A stretch of DNA of 64,000 nucleotides from Candidatus Nitrosopumilus sp. (GCF_028278985.1 NZ_JANQTA010000002.1:62001-126000); one strand, 5' to 3'. Positions 32,326 to 41,724 are shown, counted from the stretch's first letter. Made by a program: numbers and translations. Notes: generated by a model from the sequence alone, not told the origin.

Positions 32326-33996
32326 TTGGACGAACAAGCGTTAAAACGCATTATTTACTCACAGATACCTGAATTGAAGTTTACTATAATCAAGGATAAA
32401 TTGTCTGTGTTAGAAAAATTACAGACAGATTCTAAAATATTCACAAAATCTAAAAAGACATTACAAAAACCAAAGAGAGTAAATTCAAATCAAAAAGAAA
32501 AAAAAGTTCCACAATTCATGACATTATCTAAATTAGATTGGGATAGAAATGAAATTCATGCAGGAGTAATCAAAGATCCTACTGCAAAAGGAGGATTAAG
32601 ATATCAAATTATCGAACCAGTATTATCTGAAAGAGAACTAAAAGCATTTGAAATAATCAAAAAATTACTCATTACAGAATTAACAGTATCTCTAAATGAC
32701 ATTAAATCAAAAAAAGATGCTGAAAGAAGACTCAAAAAGAAAATCATATCCATGGTAAAAAAATACAGATTAAACATTCCACCAAAAAATATTGCAAAAA
32801 TCAATTATTTTGCAATTAGGGATTTTGTACATCTTGGAAAAATTGAACCTCTAATGAGAGACCATATGATAGAAGAAATTAGCTGTGATGGAACAAATAT
32901 TCCCATCTACATTTGGCACAGAGAATTTGAATCAATGCCTACAAACATTATTTTTGAAAAAGATTCAGAGTTGAACAATTTTTCAAGAAAGATGGCATAC
33001 ATCTGTGGAAAACATGTGTCCATGGCAGACCCAATTATTGATGCATCATTACCTGATGGAAGTAGAATAAATCTCACTTTAGGTCATGAAATCACAAAAA
33101 GAGGTAGTACATTTACAATCAGACGATTTAGAGCCGATCCTATTACAATTATTGATTTGATCAAATTCGGAACAATTTCAGTGGATATCGCAGCCTACAT
33201 GTGGTTTCTCGCTGAAAAACGTGCTACAATGCTTATTGCAGGAGGTACTGCCAGTGGAAAAACTACTGCACTAAATGCACTTGCATCATTTATCAGACCA
33301 GGGCAAAAAGTTGTCAGTATTGAAGATACTCAGGAATTGAATCTCCCACATGAGAATTGGATTCCAGCAGTATCTCGTCAGAATTTTACAGATACTCAAA
33401 TTGGTGAAATTAATCAATTCGATCTTCTAAGAGCAGCACTAAGGCAAAGACCAGATATCATTATTGTAGGAGAAACAAGAGGAAGAGAGGCCTATACATT
33501 ATTCCAGGCCATGGCAACAGGACACGGAGGATTCTCGTCAATTCACGCAGATTCTGTTGATGCAACATTAACAAGATTAACGTCATCTCCAATGGATGTT
33601 CCAAAAGCATTGATTTCAAATAGTTTGGATTTGATTACCTTGCAATTAAAAATTAGAGTTGGAGATAAATCAGCTAGAAGAATCATTCAGGTTTCTGAAA
33701 TTGATGGAATTGATGAAAACACAGGTCAAATTAAAACACATGAAATTTTCAAATGGAATCCACGTACTGATACACATGACTATTTGGGAGACAGTGTTGT
33801 TTTCAAAAAAATCACTGAAAGAGATGGAGATTCAGAAGAAAAAATCAATTATGAACTAACTAAACGAAGAGCAGCATTAGAATGGATGGTCAAAAATGAC
33901 ATCAGAGACCATAAAGATGTAACATCAAATATTATGGATTATTATGCGGATCCTGAAAGATTCTATGAACATAAAAGACTAGAGGTAGAGTTATGA
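32326..33996 (+). CDS. type IV pilus / type II secretion ATPase (TadA/FlaI-like)
   Basis: 556 aa, TTG start. Walker A is GGTASGKTTALNAL (about residue 306), followed by the Asp box IEDTQELNLPH, the Walker B-region PDIIIVGETRGREA and the His box GHGGFSSIHADS. All are characteristic of the VirB11/TadA/GspE superfamily. It powers assembly of the pilus in the cytoplasm. The next gene overlaps by 4 bp. The operon of ATPase and two membrane platform proteins is the core of an archaeal type IV pilus system. Confidence 0.9.
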   Translation: MDEQALKRIIYSQIPELKFTIIKDKLSVLEKLQTDSKIFTKSKKTLQKPKRVNSNQKEKKVPQFMTLSKLDWDRNEIHAGVIKDPTAKGGLRYQIIEPVLSERELKAFEIIKKLLITELTVSLNDIKSKKDAERRLKKKIISMVKKYRLNIPPKNIAKINYFAIRDFVHLGKIEPLMRDHMIEEISCDGTNIPIYIWHREFESMPTNIIFEKDSELNNFSRKMAYICGKHVSMADPIIDASLPDGSRINLTLGHEITKRGSTFTIRRFRADPITIIDLIKFGTISVDIAAYMWFLAEKRATMLIAGGTASGKTTALNALASFIRPGQKVVSIEDTQELNLPHENWIPAVSRQNFTDTQIGEINQFDLLRAALRQRPDIIIVGETRGREAYTLFQAMATGHGGFSSIHADSVDATLTRLTSSPMDVPKALISNSLDLITLQLKIRVGDKSARRIIQVSEIDGIDENTGQIKTHEIFKWNPRTDTHDYLGDSVVFKKITERDGDSEEKINYELTKRRAALEWMVKNDIRDHKDVTSNIMDYYADPERFYEHKRLEVEL

Positions 33997-34916
33997 ATTT
34001 AGCAGGAGCTAAACAAAAAAACAAAAACAACGAAGAATCAGTTGGGCAAATCCATGTGTTTAGCTACAAGATTCTCAATGAACATGTAAAATTTTTACAT
34101 CCAAAATTAAGAACACTGGAAAAATCTATCAAGCAAGCAATGATGCCAATCCCATTTGAGGTGTATGTTGCAAGCATGGTTTTTTTCAGTATGATAGCAG
34201 CTGCATGTGGTGCAGTAATGGGATTTGTTGCCTCACAGTTTATCAACATTCAACCTGCTAGCATAGGCTTGATTCTACCATTATTGACAGGTTTGATGTT
34301 ATTTGGAATGACATTTGGTGTGCTCCAAGCAATTCCTGCCATTAGAGTAAAAAACAGAGCATCAAAACTAGTTGAAGAAATTCCACATTTTATTGGATAC
34401 ATGTCAACTCTAGCTACAAGTGGATTAACATTAGAAGGAATTTTCAAGGCAATTGCAAAAGAAGAGACTGATGAGGATATTGTAAAAGATGCAAGATTCA
34501 TTGTAAGAAATATCGATATTTTGGGAATGGATTTGATCAGTGCAATCAAAGATTTGATTCACAGGACTCCAACTGGACCATATTCAGAATTGTTAGAGGG
34601 TGCAATTGTCACAGTTCAATCAGGAGGAGATCTTAAAGAATACTTTAACGCAACTGCAAAGGTTCAGTTAGAAGAAAAAAAGATGTTAATGCAAAAAACT
34701 ACCGAATCATTAGGTAGTGTTGCTGAAATTTACACAATTCTATTGATAGTTTTTCCACTTCTTGCAGTAATTATGCTATCAATTATGGGAATTATGAGTC
34801 CTGATCTTGCAGGATTTGATTTGCTTACACTAATGAACATTCTAACATTTGCAGTAATTCCACTTAGTGGAGTACTGATGCTGGTAATGATGGATACGAT
34901 GGTTCCAAAGAGGTAG
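33993..34916 (+). CDS. pilus assembly membrane protein, TadC/FlaJ-like (1)
   Basis: 307 aa. Membrane segments near residues 50-75, 85-110 and two at the C-terminus flank a cytoplasmic T2SSF domain (ATSGLTLEGIFKAIAKEE ... YSELLEGAIVTVQSGGDLKEYF). Starts within the ATPase stop codon (ATGA). It should form half of the membrane platform on which the ATPase acts. Confidence 0.85.
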   Translation: MNLAGAKQKNKNNEESVGQIHVFSYKILNEHVKFLHPKLRTLEKSIKQAMMPIPFEVYVASMVFFSMIAAACGAVMGFVASQFINIQPASIGLILPLLTGLMLFGMTFGVLQAIPAIRVKNRASKLVEEIPHFIGYMSTLATSGLTLEGIFKAIAKEETDEDIVKDARFIVRNIDILGMDLISAIKDLIHRTPTGPYSELLEGAIVTVQSGGDLKEYFNATAKVQLEEKKMLMQKTTESLGSVAEIYTILLIVFPLLAVIMLSIMGIMSPDLAGFDLLTLMNILTFAVIPLSGVLMLVMMDTMVPKR

Positions 34917-34919
34917 AAG

Positions 34920-35828
34920 ATGCAAAGATCAGATAAACCAAGAAAAAAATTAAGGGAAATTCAACCAAAAAAATCTATTCTTGAAAATAATATTGTAAAG
35001 ACTGCAGGATTTTCAATTGTTGCAGCAATCAGCGTAATTGCAATGAGTTTCTATTTTTCAGAATTTTCAGAATCTACAACTATTAGAGATGTAGGATTAA
35101 TTTTTGGAATTTTAGTAGGAGTTATTCCACTAACAATTCATCAACTAAGAGAAGTTCAAAGAAAAGATAGTATAGATAGAAATCTTCCAGTGTTCTTACT
35201 AGCATTACTAAGTTCTGTGCAAAGTGGTGCAAACCTCATCAAGGCCATTGAGCAGGCTGCAGACAGAAATCTAGGAGCATTGACGCCTGAATTAAGGAAT
35301 TTGAGAGCAAATTTGAGTTGGGGAACACCTCCTGAAGAAGCCTTTGAGAATTTTGCATCAAGAACTGGGACTCGAGTTTCTAGACGTGTAACTGTATTGT
35401 TAGAGATGGCAATGAAGATTGGAGGAGATGTAACTGAAAACTTGGAAATGATTCAAAAGCATGTTTCAGAAATGCAGAATTTAGAAAAGAGTAGAAAGTC
35501 AGCTCTTCAACCATACACTTACACAATTTACATTTCATTTGGAGTATTTCTTGCAGTTTCAGTATTACTGACATCTAGTTTCTTTACAGAAATTGAAAAA
35601 GTACAAGAAAGTCTAAACACAATGCCAAACGCTCAAGGTAGTTTGTTTGGTTCATTAGCTACAATGGAGATTGAAAAATTAGAATCTGCATTGTTCAACA
35701 TGGCAATTATTGAAGCAGTGTTTGGAGGTCTTGCGGCAGGAAAAATTGGATCAGGATCGTATGTTGCAGGTACAAAACATGTAGTTGTAATGATAATTAT
35801 CTCAGTAATTGCATTTAATGTAATGTAG
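34920..35828 (+). CDS. pilus assembly membrane protein, TadC/FlaJ-like (2)
   Basis: 302 aa. Similar layout to the first: two N-terminal helices, a T2SSF domain (LSSVQSGANLIKAIEQAAD ... TVLLEMAMKIGGDVTENLEM) and C-terminal helices. The separation of the platform protein into two genes is as in TadB/TadC. It begins 4 bp after the first. No prepilin peptidase was found in the window. Confidence 0.85.
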   Translation: MQRSDKPRKKLREIQPKKSILENNIVKTAGFSIVAAISVIAMSFYFSEFSESTTIRDVGLIFGILVGVIPLTIHQLREVQRKDSIDRNLPVFLLALLSSVQSGANLIKAIEQAADRNLGALTPELRNLRANLSWGTPPEEAFENFASRTGTRVSRRVTVLLEMAMKIGGDVTENLEMIQKHVSEMQNLEKSRKSALQPYTYTIYISFGVFLAVSVLLTSSFFTEIEKVQESLNTMPNAQGSLFGSLATMEIEKLESALFNMAIIEAVFGGLAAGKIGSGSYVAGTKHVVVMIIISVIAFNVM

Positions 35829-35995
35829 ATTACACTTTAGACATTTTTCAAAAAGAATTGTTCAAAATGCAAATTATATTTCTCATGTTAATAATTTATG
35901 AAAAATAATATTTTGTCTGTAAAATAAATCACAACAGAATTTTGTGTGTTAGTTTTAGCACAAGCAGATCTTTTAGTTCTCATTTGTTTTTACTA

Positions 35996-36011
35996 TTTCC
36001 AGATATGGGAA
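35996..36011. promoter_or_regulatory. palindromic motif site (TTTCCAGATATGGGAA)
   Basis: Copy of the TTTCCA-N4-TGGAAA-type motif. It overlaps the ATG (36005) of a 31-codon mini-ORF that precedes the first TrmB gene. The rest of the 35829-36004 gap shows nothing else. Confidence 0.55.
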
Positions 36012-36100
36012 TGAATCAAAGCATCATACTAAGAATTTATTCGAAAGTGCTAAATGCAATCACGCAAAATGAGCCTAGGTTAGAGGAGATTAGAGTTTGA
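36005..36100 (+). CDS. possible 31-aa leader ORF upstream of TrmB regulator
   Basis: MGMNQSIILRIYSKVLNAITQNEPRLEEIRV. Its TGA overlaps the TTG of the TrmB gene (TTGA), with GAGGAG before that junction, so translation could couple. The ATG lies in the palindromic motif. It may be a regulatory leader ORF rather than a functional protein. Confidence 0.35.
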   Translation: MGMNQSIILRIYSKVLNAITQNEPRLEEIRV

Positions 36101-36954
36101 AAATGATGTCTTATCAGGATCAAGTCAGTGGCATTGCAGCAGAACTAGAAGAGATTTTAGACTTAGATGATCTAGAGGCAAAAGTATATCTCAACTTACT
36201 AAGAGCAGGACCAATTACTGCAAGTGCACTTGCAAAAGAATTAGACATTGACAGAGCAAGAATGTATAGAACAGTAGACAAGCTTGTTAGCAGAAATATT
36301 ATCTCAACCACTTTGTCTAGTCCAAAATTATGTATTGCAGCTGATCCTCATGATGCATTAAAAATTGCATTAGGTAAAAAAGAAGATGAAGTAAATAAAA
36401 TCAAAAAATCAGGTGAAGCAATTATTGATAAAATCAATAACGAAATAACAACAAATCAAATCAGTACAGTTCCAACATTTAGAGTTGTTCAAGGAAGACA
36501 AAACATCTATGCAGATATTGCACAAATGATTGAAGAAACAACTGATACAATTTACATTGCAACAACACTTGATGATGTATCAAGAATGTATCATAGTACA
36601 ATTCCAGAAAAAATTAGCGTTTGTGAAAAGAATGGTGGTAAAGTTAGATTACTAGTAGATATGACAGACCCAAAGCTTACACCATTTGTTAAACGATTCA
36701 ATGCAACTGAAACAAAAATTGGAGAACTACCATCCAAAGGAAGAATGGTTGTGCAACAAAATAAAAAAATGATTATGTCGGACTCTGCATCTTCGGTTCA
36801 ACAAGCAAGTTCAGATACAGACTTTTCACTTTGTACAAATTCCACTGAAATGGTAGAAAACATATTCACATTATGCTCATTTTTGTGGAATGCATCAAAA
36901 CCACTGAAAACCATTGATGTCAAGAATTTTGTTAAAAAATCAAGGGCTGCATAA
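36097..36954 (+). CDS. TrmB-family transcription regulator (1)
   Basis: 285 aa from TTG 36097; ATG 36103 is an alternative. N-terminal TrmB winged helix: LEAKVYLNLLRAGPITASALAKELDIDRARMYRTVDKL. A coiled linker follows, then a C-terminal sensor domain with PLD-like strands (TIYIATTLDDV). TrmB proteins bind DNA and respond to sugars or other ligands. A 16-bp palindrome lies upstream, a candidate autoregulation site. Confidence 0.85.
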   Translation: MKMMSYQDQVSGIAAELEEILDLDDLEAKVYLNLLRAGPITASALAKELDIDRARMYRTVDKLVSRNIISTTLSSPKLCIAADPHDALKIALGKKEDEVNKIKKSGEAIIDKINNEITTNQISTVPTFRVVQGRQNIYADIAQMIEETTDTIYIATTLDDVSRMYHSTIPEKISVCEKNGGKVRLLVDMTDPKLTPFVKRFNATETKIGELPSKGRMVVQQNKKMIMSDSASSVQQASSDTDFSLCTNSTEMVENIFTLCSFLWNASKPLKTIDVKNFVKKSRAA

Positions 36955-37010
36955 GATATGAAAAAATGGCATATGAGCCTAAAAGATCAGAAATGATTAA
37001 AAACCAGTAA

Positions 37011-37026
37011 TTCCCAGATTTGGAAA
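37011..37026. promoter_or_regulatory. palindromic motif site (TTCCCAGATTTGGAAA)
   Basis: Copy of the motif directly overlapping the start (ATG 37026) of the HEAT-repeat gene; matches TTTCCAGATATGGGAA at 13 of 16 positions. Confidence 0.5.
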
Positions 37027-37523
37027 TGGCAATTGAAGTGTATGATGAGAATAAGTTAAGAGAATTATCTGAAGAAGACAGATTAGTAGTTTGTGAAAGA
37101 ATTTTGAAAAATGAATCAGATGAATCAAAAAGATGGGATGCAGTTTGGCTACTAGGAGAAATAGCTGAAAATAGAACCAGCGGAGATCCAATTTTTGAAA
37201 AAATTGCTGACATTATGGAGTGGTCTTTGAAAAATGATTCAAACGGAGTTGTCAAACACGAAGTTTGTTATCAGATTGCAGGTAGAAATATGAAAAGTAA
37301 AATTCCAGCATTAGTTGATGCTGCATTAAATGATAAAAGTGTGCTAACAAAACACGAAGCCTTAGAATCTTTAGGATTAATGAGAGCATTTCATGTAGCT
37401 GATATGATCAGAGATGCTGAAGTTGATCCAAGTATTGATGTTCGGGAAACAGCAAGATTTGTTCTAAAAAGATTTGAAAGACTAAAAGATCAAGGCGAAT
37501 ATCAACCATCTAACATCCTATAG
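37026..37523 (+). CDS. HEAT-repeat (PBS-lyase-like) protein
   Basis: Start placed at ATG 37026 (MAIEVYDENKLREL), 165 aa. A TATA-like ATTAAAAA is centred about 26 nt upstream. Repeats such as SDESKRWDAVWLLGEIAENR, VKHEVCYQIAGRNM, LTKHEALESLGLM and VRETARFVLKRF show the helical pattern of about 30-residue HEAT repeats. Typical role: protein-protein interaction. The motif at the start places it in the same candidate regulon. Confidence 0.75.
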   Translation: MAIEVYDENKLRELSEEDRLVVCERILKNESDESKRWDAVWLLGEIAENRTSGDPIFEKIADIMEWSLKNDSNGVVKHEVCYQIAGRNMKSKIPALVDAALNDKSVLTKHEALESLGLMRAFHVADMIRDAEVDPSIDVRETARFVLKRFERLKDQGEYQPSNIL

Positions 37524-37603
37524 AACTAAAAAGAAAACACCAATTTTGTGTAGTTTTTTTTATTCCAACAGAGATTTATCTATCAGAGATTCATGAATAT
37601 TAC

Positions 37604-38425
37604 ATGTCGGAGCGTAAAGAAGAGCCAGAGATGGATCCTAACGAAGTTCCAGAAGTAGTTCCAGAGAAAATTAAAAGTCCATTTGATTACAAAGCAATCA
37701 TAGGAATTGCAATTTTAGTAATTTCATTTCATGTCATTACAAATTATTTTGTTGACCCAGATAGCTCAGACCTAATTGTGTCAATATTTTCTTTCATCAA
37801 TCCATTAATTGTTGCAATAATTGGTTTCTATGTAGCTAGTAGATATGGAAAGTCACAAGTGTTTGGAAAAGCTAACTTGGCATTAGCAGGTGGATTCCTC
37901 AGCATATTCCTAGCAGAAGTTACCTACATGTTGTATGACATTGTATACAACATAGAACCTTACCCATCAATTGCAGATGTATTCTTTTTCATGCTATATC
38001 CATTGCTACTTGTATACCTGTTTCTAAACATCAAATTCTTTATTCCAAAATTAAGTAAAAAGGCAAAAGTTTGGATTGCCATTATGCCATTAATTGTACT
38101 ATTAGGCTATTCAATTCTATCAACAACAGAAGGAGAGATATCCATTTTTGAATTTGATTTCTACTATGGTGTTATTTTTGTGTACATTGTTACATTAACA
38201 CTCGCAGTTGCAGTAGTTGGGGCAATCAATCTAAAAGAAGGTGTTATCGGTAAAGCATGGATTGTTTTGGTATCAGGAATTTTGTTATTGACTATGGGGG
38301 ATATTTGGTATTATAATTTAGAATTGTTTGAAGGATATGACTTAACACATCCAGTAAACATGTTTTGGTATGCAGGATACTGGGGAATTACATATGCATT
38401 AATCAAACATAAAAAAATTATTTAG
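37604..38425 (+). CDS. polytopic membrane protein, unknown function
   Basis: 273 aa. An acidic N-terminus (KEEPEMDPNEVPEVVPEKI) precedes about eight hydrophobic segments. Sequences such as AEVTYMLYDIVYN and GDIWYYNLELFEGYD, with conserved tyrosine/aspartate pairs between helices, repeat across halves of the protein, suggesting an internal duplication. No transport family recognised. It converges with the cysteine-cluster gene and overlaps its end by 8 bp. Confidence 0.6.
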   Translation: MSERKEEPEMDPNEVPEVVPEKIKSPFDYKAIIGIAILVISFHVITNYFVDPDSSDLIVSIFSFINPLIVAIIGFYVASRYGKSQVFGKANLALAGGFLSIFLAEVTYMLYDIVYNIEPYPSIADVFFFMLYPLLLVYLFLNIKFFIPKLSKKAKVWIAIMPLIVLLGYSILSTTEGEISIFEFDFYYGVIFVYIVTLTLAVAVVGAINLKEGVIGKAWIVLVSGILLLTMGDIWYYNLELFEGYDLTHPVNMFWYAGYWGITYALIKHKKII

Positions 38426-38915
38426 AATTCCAGGAAACTTTTCTAAGTACAACATAAGGTGTTTTTTCAGATTCATTTGGAAGAATCATATCAGTATGTT
38501 TTGAAAAAAGCTCAATATTTCTCATTAAATCAGGAAAGCCATCTTCTGATTCTAGCGATGAAAGATGGGTTTCACTCCATTTCCAATCACTTTTGTCATT
38601 ACAGGAATATACAATCCAATGATATGAGCCATTAAGAAACAAAATGTCAAAAGGATACAATCTGCAATCCATAGGCCTTCCGTCATAGACTGTACATCCA
38701 CCCATTTCAGCATCCCAGTAAATACATTCTAAAGAATCAGTTTTCTTTTTTATTGCAGAAACGTTTACGCCATCAATATTAACAAATTTTAGATTTTCTT
38801 CACAGTTTGGATCAATATTTTTTAATTTTTTAAGATCATCCTGAAAAACTAAAGGAACAGCAGAATTGGTACAGCAGTTTTTATGATCACATTTTCCACA
38901 TAAACTCTCAAACAT
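38418..38915 (-). CDS. YkgJ-family Cys-cluster protein
   Basis: 165 aa. N-terminal CGKCDHKNCC and later CIYWDAEMGGCTVYDGRPMDCRLYPFD match the UPF0153/YkgJ pattern, thought to coordinate zinc or an iron-sulfur cluster. No specific role is known. Its 5' end is 49 bp from the end of the next gene. Confidence 0.8.
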   Translation of the reverse strand: MFESLCGKCDHKNCCTNSAVPLVFQDDLKKLKNIDPNCEENLKFVNIDGVNVSAIKKKTDSLECIYWDAEMGGCTVYDGRPMDCRLYPFDILFLNGSYHWIVYSCNDKSDWKWSETHLSSLESEDGFPDLMRNIELFSKHTDMILPNESEKTPYVVLRKVSWNSK

Positions 38916-38964
38916 GCAGTAAGAAATTAAACATAGAATTAATTATTTTCGGAATACGGAAAAA

Positions 38965-39588
38965 TTAAACAGTTACATGAACCGTTTGTATGATGGAGCT
39001 CTCAGATAATAGTGCTCTTTTTAGTTGAACTTTAACTGCAACATCATTTTTTACAATATCAACTTTAACGTTATCAAAGATAGTTTCATATTTTTTTACT
39101 TTCTTTCCATCCTGAGATAATTCAAATCCATTGGCAATTAGTAAACCATTGTTTATCAAGAAATTGATTTTTCTGTAACCAGAAGTTTGAGGAATTCCAC
39201 AAGTGTCTAAGATTTTTGCAATAATTAATGGTTCATCAGAAACGGAACCAAGAACGGCTTTCTTATCTTGATCAGCAAAGGATTCCAAAAAGATTCTTGA
39301 AAGTTCAGGATCTCTAATGTGAACCCAATTTGATTCAGATGGTTTGGATTTTTCTACATCAATAATTTCTTGTAAGAATTTTTGTTCAAGTCCATCTGCA
39401 CCTGCTCCAAAAAATTCTCTCAAAACACTATCAAGTTTATTGAAATTTTTAATTGCTTGAACTAAACCGAGTCCATGTCTTTCCATTAGTCTTTGTTCAA
39501 TCTTGTTCAAAGATTCTTTACCTAAATTTTCCTCAATAGATCTTCTAAGTGAAGGAACTAAAAGATTATCCAGACCGTTTTCCATCAT
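38965..39588 (-). CDS. predicted regulator with winged-helix-like domain, 207 aa
   Basis: Start placed at ATG 39588 (MMENGLDNLLVPSLRRSIE); a TATA-like TTTATAAT on the minus strand is centred about 26 nt upstream. The N-terminal half is helical; the C-terminal half includes KILDTCGIPQTSGYRKINFLINNGLLIANGFELSQDGKKVKKYETIF, which looks like a winged helix with a wing strand. This pattern is common in thaumarchaeal ArsR-like regulators. The effector is unknown. Confidence 0.65.
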   Translation of the reverse strand: MMENGLDNLLVPSLRRSIEENLGKESLNKIEQRLMERHGLGLVQAIKNFNKLDSVLREFFGAGADGLEQKFLQEIIDVEKSKPSESNWVHIRDPELSRIFLESFADQDKKAVLGSVSDEPLIIAKILDTCGIPQTSGYRKINFLINNGLLIANGFELSQDGKKVKKYETIFDNVKVDIVKNDVAVKVQLKRALLSESSIIQTVHVTV

Positions 39589-39704
39589 ACAATTAATGAA
39601 AATATGCATTATAAACAATTTGTTAAAAACAATTATGACAAACAGTATGTTTTATAGCTAATAGATCTAAGCATCGATCTTAAAAAGAAACGTCATTTTA
39701 AAAA

Positions 39705-39727
39705 ATTACAATTAATTGCATTGTAAT
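39705..39727. repeat. 8-bp inverted repeat ATTACAAT-N7-ATTGTAAT
   Basis: Perfect arms in the 250-bp region between two divergent regulator genes. Candidate operator. The rest of the gap has short AT-rich symmetries but no gene. Confidence 0.4.
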
Positions 39728-39810
39728 TATTTGTACAATGTTGTATGTGTCAAAAATAACATACTAAACAATATGACTAAAAATTAGGATAGTCTAATTG
39801 TAAATGTTCA

Positions 39811-39826
39811 TTTCCAAATATGGTAA
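39811..39826. promoter_or_regulatory. palindromic motif site (TTTCCAAATATGGTAA)
   Basis: Copy of the motif 13 bp upstream of the ATG (39839) of the RHH regulator; a Shine-Dalgarno GGAG lies between them. Confidence 0.55.
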
Positions 39827-39838
39827 GGAGAGATCAGC

Positions 39839-40393
39839 ATGACGCTTCAAGAAAAGCAGATCCTAAAGAAAACAGATAATGTATCAATACGAATTGATTC
39901 TGAGTTAAGTAGAAAACTACATGAGAAATGTCAAGAACAACAAATTAGTCTCAACACATTGATCAATCATTTACTAGACAAGCAGATCAATTGGCATGGT
40001 CTAGTTACCGAGATGGGGTGGATAACAATGTACAGATCCACATTTAGAGAAATGTCAGATTCACTTTCAAAAGAAGAAATTCAAAAAATCGCAGAAACTA
40101 CAGGTATTAGCGATATGAAAAATGCATTAAATTACATTTACGGTTTCATTGATTTAGATTCTGTTTTAGATTTTTTCAAAAAAGGATGTTTGAACATGAA
40201 TGTTCAATTTAGAGAAATTAAAATCAATGGTAGAAACAAAATAATCATTCAGCATGATTTGGGAAAAAATTGGCCAGTATTCATGGTTTATCAAATGAAC
40301 GAAATCCTAAATGAAGTTGGATATAGAATCATTGATGAAGAATTCAATAAACAGGGATTTTCCTTTGAAATTGCAAAAATAGAGGAGATCTAA
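39839..40393 (+). CDS. ribbon-helix-helix regulator with conserved C-terminal domain (1)
   Basis: 184 aa. N-terminal RHH: NVSIRIDSELSRKLHEKCQEQQISLNTLINHLLDKQI. The remaining about 130 residues form a domain ending with IIIQHDLGKNWPVFMVYQM. The protein at 60707 has the same architecture (FIIQHELGSNWSKFTEQLL), so this is a paralogous family. The C-terminal domain may sense a ligand; identity unknown. It is led by a copy of the palindromic motif and followed by an exporter gene that has another copy. Confidence 0.75.
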   Translation: MTLQEKQILKKTDNVSIRIDSELSRKLHEKCQEQQISLNTLINHLLDKQINWHGLVTEMGWITMYRSTFREMSDSLSKEEIQKIAETTGISDMKNALNYIYGFIDLDSVLDFFKKGCLNMNVQFREIKINGRNKIIIQHDLGKNWPVFMVYQMNEILNEVGYRIIDEEFNKQGFSFEIAKIEEI

Positions 40394-40458
40394 AGAAAAA
40401 AGAATCTACGCACGAAATTTCCAAAATTGGCAAGATATGCCTATTAAGGATCAACTGA

Positions 40459-40474
40459 TTTCCAAATATGGGAA
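40459..40474. promoter_or_regulatory. palindromic motif site (TTTCCAAATATGGGAA)
   Basis: Copy of the motif just before the TTG (40478) of the EamA exporter gene. Confidence 0.55.
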
Positions 40475-40477
40475 TCA

Positions 40478-41557
40478 TTGATTTCACAAAGGCTCAGTAA
40501 AAGTAAATCCAAGTATGGATATTATCTCATCGTAATAGCGGCAGCATTAGCTGCACTTGTGCACGTAATTTCAAAACCCATGCTTGAACATTCAGAAAAT
40601 ATGATAGAAATCAACCCAATTGTCTTGGCATTTTTAGTTTATTTCATAGGAGGAATGTTTTTCACACCAATATCTAGAAAGACTCATTCTATTTCCAAAT
40701 TTGGAAAAAAGGATTGGATTTTCATGAGTGTTATTGGAGTTACAGAAGTGGCAGCACTCATTGCTTATTTTTACGGTCTATCAACAGCAACTGCAGTCAA
40801 CGCATCTATCTTTAGCAATAATGAAATTATTTTCTCACTTGTAATTGCAATGCTGATATTCAAAGAAAGATTACGCATGAAAGAATGTATTCCATTTTCT
40901 ATGATTGTTGTAGGCATGATGATTATCCCAATAGGTAATGATCTTGTGCAAAACAATTTCAGTTTAGGACATATGGTAACAGGTGACTTGTTAATTGTAT
41001 TATCAGGAATACTATATGCAATCGATATTACATTATGCAAATACATTAGCGATAGATTTGATGCAAGAAGAGTAACACAAGTAACATCATTCATTTGTGC
41101 AGCAGTAGCCGTATCAATGATTGTTGTTTTAGAAATTCCATTTGATGTGGATTTGATGCAATTACCAGGAATAGCAGTCATTTCGATTTTAGGAACTGGA
41201 ATGTCTACATTATTCTTCTTAATGGCCCTAAAGATGATAGGTACAGTAAGAACAGTGTTGTTGTATTCGACTACAGCAATGTTTGGTGTAATATTTTCGG
41301 GAATATTTCTTGGAGAAGCAATAACTATGCTTGACATTATTTCATTGGCGCTTGTGCTTGGTGGAATCTACATGTTAAGGAATAAACTTGCAGCAACTGA
41401 AGAACATGGACCTGAGGAAGAGAAACAAGTTCTAGAACACGAGGCGCCTCCAAGAAGATCAAAATCTAGGAAAAGAGCAAAATTCACGCCTAAAATTTCA
41501 GTTCGGAAGAGAATTGAAGATGAGGTTATTTTCCAAGGTTGGGTAGGAGCAGGTTAG
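40478..41557 (+). CDS. EamA/DMT-family exporter
   Basis: 359 aa with about ten membrane segments in two similar halves. EamA features include the segment GLSTATAVNASIFSNNEIIFSLVIAMLIFKERL and its repeat LGTGMSTLFFLMALKMIGTVRTVLLYSTTAMFGVIFSGIFLGEAI. The C-terminal about 50 residues are a basic and acidic soluble tail (PPRRSKSRKRAKFTPK). The family exports metabolites; substrate unknown. Its gene is preceded by a palindromic motif and follows an RHH regulator, suggesting coordinated control. Confidence 0.8.
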   Translation: MISQRLSKSKSKYGYYLIVIAAALAALVHVISKPMLEHSENMIEINPIVLAFLVYFIGGMFFTPISRKTHSISKFGKKDWIFMSVIGVTEVAALIAYFYGLSTATAVNASIFSNNEIIFSLVIAMLIFKERLRMKECIPFSMIVVGMMIIPIGNDLVQNNFSLGHMVTGDLLIVLSGILYAIDITLCKYISDRFDARRVTQVTSFICAAVAVSMIVVLEIPFDVDLMQLPGIAVISILGTGMSTLFFLMALKMIGTVRTVLLYSTTAMFGVIFSGIFLGEAITMLDIISLALVLGGIYMLRNKLAATEEHGPEEEKQVLEHEAPPRRSKSRKRAKFTPKISVRKRIEDEVIFQGWVGAG

Positions 41558-41703
41558 TTATTCCCACTCATTTCAAAAAAAGAAAATTAGTGTTAGTAAA
41601 ATTTTATTTCTAAATTATTTTTTAAAATTTTAAAATTTTTTACGCACAAAAATTTTAGAAATGTAGCTGTTTGTAATCATTAGTATACAATTGAACGATC
41701 AGT

Positions 41704-41711
41704 CTTTTAAA
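41704..41711 (+). promoter_or_regulatory. TATA box of TrmB regulator 2
   Basis: CTTTTAAA centred 26.5 nt before ATG 41734; leaderless. Confidence 0.55.
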
Positions 41712-41724
41712 CAAAAAAAGCAAA

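Noticed and set aside
40690-40710. TTTCCAAATTTGGAAA as another copy of the palindromic motif
   Set aside because: It lies inside the exporter coding sequence and not at a gene start; counted as chance.
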